The notes beneath the pieces are model-generated. The model saw only the letters and a program-made list of their open reading frames with translations, was not told the DNA's origin and ran no database searches. Positions 1 to 9,392 of a stretch of DNA of 14,640 bases are shown one piece after another. The position numbers were made by a program, and so were the translations under genes. Position 1 is the stretch's first letter, and every line of letters begins with the position of its first letter. The DNA lies in NCBI GenBank assembly GCA_015501595.1, contig JADNRX010001095.1, positions 1 through 14,640 on the forward strand, in the 5' to 3' direction. This DNA is from Hymenopellis radicata (Eukaryota; Basidiomycota; Agaricomycetes; Agaricales; Physalacriaceae).

Positions 1-156
1 CAGGACATCAACGCGACAAGATCGCTTCGTTTCACGCGTCATCACACGACAAACTTAGCAGGCAATCGAACCAACTATGGATTACCTGAAAACATGCATC
101 TATCATAAAGTACATTAATCATGCGAACAAACAACGCCACAGCCCAGAAATGATCC

Positions 157-1566
<1,410 letters not shown>

Positions 1567-2513
1567 GCTAGAACACTGTCAGCACCGTGGTAGACGGCGA
1601 GCGAGCTCGAGACAAACGTTGTAGCTGTTAAACGTCGAGATGGTGGGGGTGAAAGAGAGAGTTGGTGACTCGCTAAGAGTGGCGGATCGGCTTATCAACC
1701 GCAGTCACATGTGACGTAATAACGATCGTTCGCATCACGCCGGTACGACAACGCGACTTCACCACCATTGCACTGTTGCAGTGCGGTCTAGGTGCAGTAT
1801 ACCCCAAAGTCTACCGCTTCTGCACATCGGTGAGAGAGCGGCAGCAGCAAGTATTTCATTATCAATACGCGTAAACTATTGTGAATGCTCGTGAGATGAT
1901 GGAAAATACGCCTCACGCTCAATCCGCAGCCAAAGCATCCCCAAACACCCTACCCGTATTGACATTCGGTTTCCTGGAATAACATGGTATAGGCGTAGCT
2001 ATTAAAGTGAGCCCTGCAATTGCAAAGCGAAGGAATGCATAATAATAATATACAATAGAAGCGTCCGCATATATAATGGATGACAATCCATAACGTTTGA
2101 AAGTGCATGTAGATCTAAATTTCGTTCCAAACGCCCAGAAGCCGGGAAGCCGCCACTTTTGTCAGCAACATTCTCACGTTCTAAACGTCGTCAACCCAGT
2201 TCCAATTCATCAATCTAGGGAGGCCTCTGACCCCCTCCCCAGCCTCTATTCTACTTTTCAGACTATCCCACCTTCCTTACTGGGCCATATTTGCCATACT
2301 CGGCCCAGGCACACCTTTTTGCTGTCCTAGACCATGGAACTCAGATTTTCGTTATGGTTTGGATTCATGTTTCTTTTCATTCTACTTGTTCTCCCTGAGA
2401 ATTTACAACATGATTTGGGACTTCAAACAGTTATGGATTGTCATCCAATGTGCACGTCTACGAACACGTCAGTACACGATGACAATAAAACACGTAGAGG
2501 CTACATACCTAAA
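1567..2513. other. Intergenic: polyubiquitin promoter side and SNARE gene 3' side
   Basis: I recognise no gene in these 947 bases. The part next to 1566 should hold the polyubiquitin 5' UTR and promoter. On the minus strand it has a C/T-rich stretch near 1640-1670, as is common at fungal transcription starts, and a palindrome cluster at 1704-1730. Near 1770-1784 a 6-bp inverted repeat (GCACTG, 3-nt loop, CAGTGC) could form a small hairpin. The part near 2513 should be the 3' UTR of the SNARE gene. Open frames at 2097-2330 and 2334-2711 on the plus strand resemble nothing I know, and the second overlaps the SNARE exon. Confidence 0.6.
1704..1730. promoter_or_regulatory. Candidate bZIP/E-box element upstream of polyubiquitin
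   Basis: A perfect 12-bp palindrome, GTCACATGTGAC (1704-1715), overlaps TGACGTAA (1712-1719), which resembles the binding site of CRE/ATF-type bZIP factors. It is followed by a second perfect palindrome, AACGATCGTT (1721-1730). The cluster lies about 140 bp upstream of the polyubiquitin start codon, where activator sites of stress genes commonly sit. The function is inferred from motif and position only. Confidence 0.35.
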
Positions 2514-3323
2514 TCAACCCAGATAATGCCAAATGAGATAAAAACAAAAGAACGTAAATATCGCGCCGGCGATGAAGATGTACATATCCTGTGTACTGCG
2601 GCGCTCAATCCATCCAATCACATTCCTGCTAAGCCCAAGGGTGTTGGCAGCGTCCAACAGTCGGCGCTGTGTCCCCTTGAGCATCGTCCGCTGATCCACA
2701 AGGTCATTTAGCACGAGAGTTCCCTGAGCCAAGAACTCGTCCAAGCGCGCTTCAGTATTATGTATAAACGAAATGCTCATTGAGCGCGTGCTGTTCTCGT
2801 GAGGTGAAGTTGGGATTGCGGAAGGGCGATTCAGAGACTAGCTCGGGATTCAGTGTGGAAGGTGCAGGAGTGGTAGTAAACCGTCGTCGAGTGTCTGAAG
2901 GCGAGCCGTTGGGAATTAGCTCTGCGCGCGCCTCTTCCTCCTTCTGTGCTGTAGCATCAGCCTTTAACTTGTCAAACTGGATCCGCATCTCGGAATAGTC
3001 TGCCCGAAATTTCTGTACCCGCTGTATAGGGCATTGTGAGGCGTCATTTAGAATTTAATAGACAGCTTCTTACAGTTGTCCCTTTTCCTGCTTCGCTTTG
3101 ATCATTTCCCGCTTGGCCATGGAATCATAGTCGTCTATTGTTCTGTGCATTGCGGCCAGAGACGCCGATATCTGCCCTAACCGAAATGCTCGAGGCTGTC
3201 CAGAGACGCAAGGACTGCATACGCACCCAATAGTGAAGGAGAATTATCGCCATTCCGAAGGCGTTCAAGGTCGGATTGTATTGAATTCGTTTGACGAACA
3301 CCAGACGTGTACAGCGAGTTCAT
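2514..3323 (-). CDS. BOS1: Bos1/membrin-like Qb-SNARE of ER-Golgi transport (frame broken twice)
   Basis: It is a tail-anchored SNARE that would pair with Sed5, Bet1 and Sec22 partners to fuse ER-derived vesicles with the Golgi (family knowledge). The start at 3323 gives MNSLYTSGVRQTNSIQSDLE, typical of fungal Bos1. Exon 1 (3323-3227) joins exon 2 (3176-3074) in frame and reads LLGQISASLAAMHRT, then DDYDSMAKREM. Exon 3 (3021-2514) reads VQKFRADYSE, a variable linker, SREQHAL, the SNARE helix with LVDQRTMLKGTQRRLLDAAN and LGLSRNVIGWIERR, and one C-terminal membrane segment ending WHYLG. The LKGTQ and LGLS blocks are close to animal membrin. Two breaks are visible. The donor after exon 2 (CAACT then GTAAG) lacks one base for frame with exon 3, and one extra T lies at 2771-2773 between EH and SFIHNTEARLDEF. 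Identity is firm; whether this copy is intact is not. Confidence 0.88.
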
Positions 3324-3929
3324 GGTCGAGGTGTAAACGTTGTCCTTCCATTTTGGGAAAGATCGTGCCTACTGTGCGAGCATCATGTCGTGGTCAGAGA
3401 GGGCTCAAAGAGAACCTTTACGCAACAGAGGGCTAATCAAAACATGGGTGACTACAAGCAGGCAGGGCCCTCCTACCGTGTCCCAAACCCATCATGTGCC
3501 CTCAAGAGTCCGTCAACTACAACCCCACTGAACATCATTTCTAGGCGTTATATATACTCCCATGTGTCTGCAATGCTTTCGCTTCGACACCGAGCACCGC
3601 CGCGGTGTCGGATGAGCCATCCTCTCCGTGGAGATAAGACGCGCCGCTGCACACCAGACCCCATGCAACACGTTCTCCGAATCTCCGTTCTCAGGCTGAT
3701 GCATCTATAATATAGTCGGATGTACATTACAAACAACAGAATGTGCGAGATGGGTTGTGTGAATGCCAGTCAATGTACAAATGAAAGGTGGCGTCGACGC
3801 ATGATATGTATAATATATAGTAATGAATGCCAATCGCTGCTAATCGATGAAATAAAAATATGTGTGTCGAGAGAATGCTATGTGCGTAAGGTTCGTGTTT
3901 TAGCCGAGCAGATGAGTGTTCCATCATCA
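3324..3929. other. Intergenic: SNARE gene promoter and FAM72 gene 3' side
   Basis: About 600 bases lie between two minus-strand genes. The SNARE gene promoter should lie just above 3323. I see no recognisable gene. A TATATATA-like stretch at 3549-3556 and AT-rich sequence at 3700-3720 and 3800-3860 are the only notable composition changes. Open frames here on both strands are short and unrelated to known families. Confidence 0.5.
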
Positions 3930-5119
3930 TCATCGGTTGTAGACCAGCTTTTTGGCCGCGGGGTTAGTCCTTTGGCGAGCTCTCGCGTCGTCCTGAACAC
4001 CTGGTATCTCACCATGTCTGGAAAGGTGGTGCCAATACAGGACATCTCCGGGTTCAAGCGTTGCGGCGGAGGCGTTAGGGTGTGGTCAGCCGGCAGACCA
4101 TACGGGTATGGGGAGATTCCAGTGGCGGTGGGATAGAATCATCGGAATCCTCAGACCCCGTTGAGGATGGTCTGCTGAATGAATGGGAAAACGAGGGATG
4201 GCGAGTAGAATGGGAAAGAGGTTGAGGGGCATATGAGAAAGAAGAGGACTCGTGACTGGAAGGGTATTCTGAGAATAAGAAGGATTCATTAGCTGGTGAC
4301 GTGGATGCATCGAGTGGCGAGGTGGGAAGGTAAGAATCTGGGTGAAAGGCCGAGGGAGATTCGTAACGAGAATGGCACGGCGAGAATGAGAATCATACCC
4401 ATCTAACGATTGAGAACTCTCGTCGAATGGAATTACGCCAGGTTCGTCGAGAACGTAGTGACGTTCGGTCCGACAATTTCACTAGAATGGAATACAAAGC
4501 GGTGACCATTCGTGGCTCGGTTCGCTGTTGAGATGGAGGATGTACAGCGGGCGCACTGTCTCGGATGTTAATGACAGGAGCGAACAAAGGCGAGGTCTCA
4601 CATACCGGAATGACAATCATGTAACCAACTGTGGCGCCGCAGGCGTGACAGCAAAGGTCTGCGTCAAACACTCGCACGTTCTCTGAGTAGACGCAGATGA
4701 CGATGGGCGACAAGCAGGGGGTCGGAGTGCGTCAGGATTGGTGGTGTACGCGGAGCAGTTGATGGCAACGCGTCCGACGAGTAGAGCGCGACGTTCGGGC
4801 GTAATAGTAGAACGGCCTAGTAAAGATACGGGTCAGCGCAGAAAGACGGACACGGGCTGAACCGACCAACCTTCATGCCTCTGTTGGTGATAAAGGTACC
4901 GCAGGATCTACAATCGAGGATCCATACTTTGTGGGCTGCAGGGGGTTGGACGACAGGGTATGGATTTCCAGTAAATGTGTGATGGATGTTCTGCCAGGAG
5001 TGCATGGCAGGTGAATCGTGCAACGAGCGGGTCAAGAGAATATCGTGTGACGGGCGATGGTGGTAGGGGCGCAGGACATGGGCGGCGGAGATGGTCGAGG
5101 CGGACAGGGTGGCTGGCAT
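3930..5119 (-). CDS. FAM72-family cysteine-rich protein (several one-base frame breaks)
   Basis: The segments align in order with animal FAM72. HKVWILDCRSCGTFITNRGMK (exon 1, ending 4876) matches the Cys-x-x-Cys...RGMK start. After an intron ending near 4816 come AVLLLRPNVALYSSDALP, INCSAYT, RTCECLTQT and LCCHACGATVGYMIVIP. After a further intron (about 4606-4558) come CARCTSSIST, NGHRFVFHSSEIVG and RHYVLDEPGVIPF. A Ser/Pro/Asp-rich tail follows, and the end reads VLYWHHLSRHGEIPGV with TGA at 3932-3930. The paired cysteines suggest zinc binding. In mammals FAM72A binds the uracil glycosylase UNG2 and lowers its level; a fungal role is not established. Single bases seem missing near 4764, 4656, 4467 and 4380, and the frame changes again near 4060-4110. 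The start at 5119 is the least certain point. The gene is divergent from the Rrp17-like gene. Confidence 0.82.
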
Positions 5120-5300
5120 TGGGCGGGTCCGCGGGTATACTAGGGCACAGCCAGCAGAAAGAGAGAGACGCGTAGAAGAGCAGGTCCAAGAGCAGTACAA
5201 ATACAACACTGATCGAATATGTACCGAGGAGGTGATCGACACCGGCACAGGAGGTGATCGGTCCCGGCACTTCTACGGCATCTGCCGCTTCGCTCTTGCC
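5120..5300. promoter_or_regulatory. Shared divergent promoter region
   Basis: Only about 180 bp separate the start codons of the minus-strand FAM72-like gene and the plus-strand Rrp17-like gene. Both promoters and both 5' UTRs must fit here or overlap the neighbouring gene. No clear TATA box is seen; the region is G/A-rich on the plus strand around 5100-5190. Confidence 0.55.
5227..5270. repeat. 22-bp tandem direct repeat in a divergent promoter
   Basis: Two adjacent 22-bp copies (5227-5248 and 5249-5270) share AGGAGGTGATCG and the ending CCGGCAC and differ only at a few central bases. They lie between the divergently read FAM72-like gene (start 5119) and Rrp17-like gene (start 5301). This could be a duplicated binding site serving both genes, or a chance slippage duplication in a 5' UTR, since the second copy ends only 30 bases before the Rrp17-like start. 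Confidence 0.6.
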
Positions 5301-6146
5301 ATGTCAAACCGACAGCTGCTCACCCAGTCCCATGCAGCCATTGCTGCAAAAAAGCGCGCAAAAAGAGATCAGATAAAGGAGATTACCTTTGACGATGAAG
5401 CCAGGCTGTGCGCACCCCATCGACCGCAGTTTTTCCACGATTTTTAGACGATTTTCAGAGAATTTTTGACTGGCTTTCACAAGCGCAAGGTCGCCAAGGC
5501 AGATGCTGCCCGGAAACGAGCGACAGAGCGCGAGAAACAGATGCGGTTGGAAGCACGACGCGAGGTACGTCAGTTCATATGGTATCCGTCCTAGTCCGAG
5601 CTCATGTACTCGGTAGCAACGTCGTCTGCTTAGGGAGCGTGCCGCAGAAAATGCTGCCCAGGTGGAGAGTGCCTACGGCGGCATAGTAGGCGAGTATTTT
5701 CATCCGTGGAACCATAGAATTCCAGCTTACTTACACTTACACTCAGATCCCATGCCGTCCATTGACAGCGACGATGATGAATGGAATGGTATATCCGCAT
5801 CCTCCAAGGGGAAAACAGAAACAGCAAGAATACGAAGACGAGGAGGTTCTGGCCACCGTGGCCGTTGTAGAGGATTTTGACCCTGATACTCTCATACACG
5901 GCACTGCCCCACTGCCCTCGGACAACGCGAACCCTGCTCCCGTAAAATCAGTTCCGAGGATATCAAAATCCGCACCGACATCCAAGCCTAAATCAAAGCC
6001 AAAAAAAAGTGCGATACCAGACCAAAGATGCCCGTAAAGCCGATCGGTCAAAACAGCATGCCCGAAAGCTCGAGAAAGCAGAACTCGCTGGTGGCAAGGC
6101 TTCGCGCCGGAAGGGTTCCGCGAAGCGGGGCAAACCGAGGAAGTGA
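5301..6146 (+). CDS. RRP17: Rrp17/Nop25 (NOL12)-family ribosome biogenesis protein
   Basis: It is a nucleolar RNA-binding protein. The yeast member is reported as a 5'-3' exonuclease needed for 5' end maturation of large-subunit rRNA (family knowledge). The start at 5301 gives MSNRQLLTQSHAAIAAKKRA, then RDQIKEITFDDEAR. Exon 1 ends at 5407. Exon 2 (5459-5564) reads EFLTGFHKRKVAKADAARKR and EREKQMRLEARRE, the family core. Exon 3 starts at 5617 with QRRLLRERAAENAAQVESAY. An acidic segment follows (DSDDDEW; EYEDEEVLATV; VEDFDPDTL). The very basic tail reads VRYQTKDARKADRSKQHARK and ends KRGKPRK before TGA at 6144-6146. Introns 5408-5458 and 5565-5616 are clear; a third, 5694-5746, is likely but does not keep frame as given. 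Apparent extra A bases lie at 5812-5815 and 6001-6008. Identity is very likely. Confidence 0.9.
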
Positions 6147-6830
6147 GGTAGGCACTTTGTATTCCATTCGTTTCTGTAATATTGTAGCTATACACTTCTT
6201 TCTACTTGGACATTGCGAATCCGTGATCCATCATTCCTAAACGTACCTCCCCGAGGACTTCGGATTGTCAGGCGTAGCACATCCTTACAGCAGTCCTACT
6301 CTGTGCCTAGTGGCTCAAGTGCAGAAGGCAAGTCGACCAAGATTTAGTATCGTTCAAACGCACGTTCATTCATGTGCCGTGCGTGTTACATGGCGTACTG
6401 AGAGGTGCCCCGCGTCCTCCTTGTCAGGCTCGGTCTCACCCTCCTACATAGCACTTCAATTGTTGAACCAAGCCTCGACTTACTCAGGCGTCTCGGTGTT
6501 GTTAACGTTATGCACGTTTAGTCCTCTGACACCGCGCCCGTCATATTTATATACCCCGCGCGTCCTTCTTGGAGGCCGCAGGCTCAGGTGAGTGGTGTTC
6601 TTCTACATCAAGTTTTCAAGCTGTGCACCATATGCTGTTTTACGAGATCCTTAGGCTTATCGAATGAGATTATACTGCTTATTGAGATGGTCGTGACGTC
6701 TTTCATCCGCTCGTCGGAATGAGATCAACGAGACGCATGGTCTCATGAACTGCAGCGCTCTCATCGGGGTCTAGTCCCAACTCGTACTGATTCAATACTC
6801 TCAAGCTAGTAAATTCCTCAACACGTATCA
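6147..6830. other. Intergenic between Rrp17-like and GNAT genes
   Basis: About 680 bases hold the 3' UTR of the Rrp17-like gene and the promoter of the acetyltransferase gene. A TATA-like run (ATTTATATA) at 6544-6552 lies about 280 bp before the GNAT start, a possible core promoter element if the 5' UTR is long. The open frame at 6265-6591 has no recognisable motif and I do not call it. Confidence 0.5.
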
Positions 6831-7437
6831 ATGGCAAGCAACTACCCGTTAAAGTTACATTCGCCAATCAATCGCTTGCAATTCGACATTGCGGACGGCT
6901 CGGAGGACCACCTCATCGCTTCCTCCGAACGCACCCTGACGTGCGGCGCCACCTTCCATGTTTCCCCTTACTATGACCGTGGAGGAAGCAGCCAGTCTGA
7001 GGCGGTACCGCGCGTCGAATCCCACATATTGCGATTATCACGTCCACATCGTCGAAGAGGGAATCCGCAAGTTCGTGGGTATGATTGGCTTCAGAAACCT
7101 CGACGAGGATAATGGATCGGTGGAGATGGGGATCTTGCTGTCTCCCGAATTCCATGGGAAAGGCTTTGGGACGGAGACATTGTATGTGCTCCTGTGCTAC
7201 CTCTTTGAGGAGCGCAGGTTGCATCGCGTCAGCTTTCAGACGTCGGTGGATAACGCGCAAATGAGAGGATGGTTCGATGACGTAGCCGGAGTTACGTTGG
7301 AGGGCATCAGTAGGGAACTCTGGAGAAGCGTGGAAGACCGTAACTCTTATGTGGATGTCGCGATTTATTGCATCTTGGAGCAGGAATGGAGAGATGCGGT
7401 AAAGAAACGTCTTAACCAGAGGCTTTGCAAAAAGTAG
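6831..7437 (+). CDS. GNAT-family N-acetyltransferase, RimJ/RimL-like (two one-base breaks)
   Basis: It would transfer acetyl from acetyl-CoA to an amine, perhaps a protein N-terminus or small molecule; the substrate cannot be read from sequence. From the start at 6831 it reads MASNYPLKLHSPINRLQFDI and ADGSEDHL. It then continues in two shifted frames as RFLRTHPDVRRHL and MFPLTMTVEEAASLRRYRAS. The fold core follows: RKFVGMIGFRNLDEDNGSVE (beta4), MGILLSPEFHGKGFGTETLY with the acetyl-CoA loop HGKGFGTE near 7153-7176, and HRVSFQTSVDNAQMRGWFDD (the Asn-rich alpha4 region). The stop is TAG at 7435-7437, giving about 202 residues, normal for the family. Single bases appear to be missing near 6916 and near 6957. 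No intron is needed. It is convergent with the metallohydrolase gene, with 145 bp between stops. Confidence 0.88.
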
Positions 7438-7582
7438 GTGTTATCGGGGCGTATATAACTTGAACCTCAGTGGATGGAGATACGTTGCGATATACAATTC
7501 AAATTGTGGCGCAGGCAAAGATCGAATGACAGACTTCATGATTGGAGATACATTGATTGAATTACATTCTTCTTCGTACACG

Positions 7583-9005
7583 CTAATAAGATGCAGGAAA
7601 CAACCTCGCTTCATGTTCTTGATCCCCAACCACATCAACCCGTAGGCCTACACCCGCGGGGACACATCCTCGCCAAACGCGCTCTCCAACGCGACCTTTC
7701 GCATTGAACCCGGAACAATGCATCGGAAGGATATACGTCGGCGCTGGCTTCAACTGTTGCGAAAGGAACTCCACCGTAGGCGGGATGCGTGGCACCAGAT
7801 CTGGCGTCGCGAGATGTAAACCCCCGATAATCTACTCAGAAGCGAGTCAAAACACGGCCTCTCATCGCTTCGCGGGCACCCTTACCATGTACACAGGCCG
7901 GGAGAAAGTGTCCACGGCGTGCTTTACGACATTGACAATACCCGCGTGCGAGCATCTGATGTGTCAGCGTGAACAAGACGCGGTTAATAGTTGGATGAGC
8001 CGCGGACGCACGCGCTGAATATGACCAGGCCTTTCCCTAGCACGTCGATGGCGGCGTAGCGTTCGTCCATGATGTGCTTAACATAATCTGTCATTGAAGG
8101 TACTATTGTCGCGGAATGTATGCGCACCGGCTCGGACACCCACTTGTCATCCACCCACCTCATTCCACCAAGAATGCCTTGTTCGTATGGAGTCACCCGA
8201 GGGATTGCACCACTGACATAGACAGTTCCTCCCGCTACGACGTGTTCATCGCGTGCTTCTCGACGACGCACCCAGCGCCTCCATCTCTGCAAACTCCGGA
8301 TCGGCGGGCAGAGAGCAGATAACCTTGTCATAATTAGGACCTGGCGCAATACCCCGCGCATACGGTCTGGATGGATGGACATCCATAACGCATCTTGAGA
8401 CATCAGTGGAGGGCGCCTGTTCGCTGCGAAGCTTCAAGAACGAAAGCAGCCCCCCGGTGTGGTCTCGATGCCAGTGCGAAGTGATCACGCGACCGACCTT
8501 CTCCGTTGGGACTTGCATGGCCTTGAGATTGCGCGCAAGCGACAGAGAGTCAGGACCAGTATCGAATAGAGTCAGTTGCTTCTCGGACGCGTCGTCTACT
8601 TGAGTTTCCTGACAGAGAAGGAAGCGCGCTCAGCAGTGTCGAGCAAGCTTTACTGAGATGAGCCATACAATGAGGGCTGCAAATCCATGAGCACCTAAGA
8701 GAGGTAATTTAGTTGAAGAAGGAGCTTTAGAATAGAAAAGGACCTGTAACTAACCACAACAGAAGTTGTCAAACTCCAAGACTGGCACTCCTGTCACCTT
8801 GTCGACGCATGGTTTGTGATCTCGTAGATGTTGCGGCAGTTCATGCGTAAACCCAGGAGGCAACTTTGTGAACCTTTCCAAGTATCAAATCCCTATCATA
8901 CAGCCGTCTATGATAAAGCATTGAGTGAACCCACCATTCAATGCAATTATCTACGAGGAAGGTAATCGTCAACTTCTTGACTTGCCTTGGCTTAGTGCTA
9001 GTCAT
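7583..9005 (-). CDS. MBL-fold metallohydrolase (MJ0301/COG1237-like), frame broken in places
   Basis: It is a metal-dependent hydrolase of the beta-lactamase fold. Archaeal relatives are annotated as acting on a dihydropterin ribofuranosyl-aminobenzene phosphate; the fungal substrate is unknown. The start at 9005 gives MTSTKPRQVKKLTITFLVDN. Exons are 9005-8935, 8873-8755, 8694-8669, 8608-8012, 7955-7886 and 7831-7583, all with GT-AG introns of 54 to 61 nt. Exon joins restore FTKLPPGFTHELPQHL, CCGAHGFAALI and LTLFDTGPDS. The metal motif SHWHRDHTGGL (HxHxDH) lies near 8453-8476. FSACSHAGIVNVV spans the 8011-7956 intron, followed by IIGGLHLA and YILPMHCSGFNAK with the late metal-binding His. The end is CVPAGVGLRVDVVG plus a short tail. 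Apparent missing bases lie near 8272, 8251 and 7668, and an extra base near 7695. All metal ligands remain visible. Confidence 0.88.
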
Positions 9006-9392
9006 GGTGGCCGTCAGAGTTTCAGAAGTTACGATACGGTCATTGTTCGGACTGAAGACGTTGCCGCTGATCCAATACTGGTTGCACGCAGCTTACTTCG
9101 TTTTATGCGACGTGCGCGGTACGATATAGGGTACATGTATATACAAAAGCCGCCAATTATATGCATCACCTTGTAAGGTTCGATTAACATAACTTTACAG
9201 ACATCTATGTACCTAAAGGTGTCGGGTGAATGCTGCTTGCGCTCGACGAAAGACCAAAGAAACTCAAATGAACCAGCTGTCAGTATGATAATGCAGTACA
9301 GTAAAACAAAGAATATGAAGCACAAGTGTCCTCTAGGAGCGTTGTCTGTGAGGGAAATTGAGATATAAACACAACAGTTAACATAGAACGAC
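9006..9392. other. Intergenic: metallohydrolase promoter and membrane-protein 3' side
   Basis: These 387 bases lie between two minus-strand genes. A TATATACATGTA-like stretch near 9135-9146 sits about 130 bp upstream of the metallohydrolase start on its coding strand and may be its core promoter. No gene is evident; the open frame at 9029-9436 on the minus strand overlaps the last exon of the next gene and has no known motif. Confidence 0.5.

Noticed and set aside
1..156. A gene at the left edge
   Set aside because: The only supported content is the polyubiquitin 3' untranslated side; no open frame with a recognisable motif is present.
2334..2711. Plus-strand frame of 125 codons with a hydrophobic start resembling a signal peptide
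   Set aside because: Its second half is antisense to the conserved SNARE exon and no homologue or intron context supports it.
3720..4136. Plus-strand frame of 138 codons
   Set aside because: It is antisense to the FAM72-like C-terminal coding region, which has family-like protein blocks on the minus strand.
4393..4713. A separate small Cys-rich protein gene starting at 4713
   Set aside because: Its CCHACGATVGYMIVIP block is the middle of the FAM72-like gene; the apparent start is an out-of-frame methionine created by a missing base.
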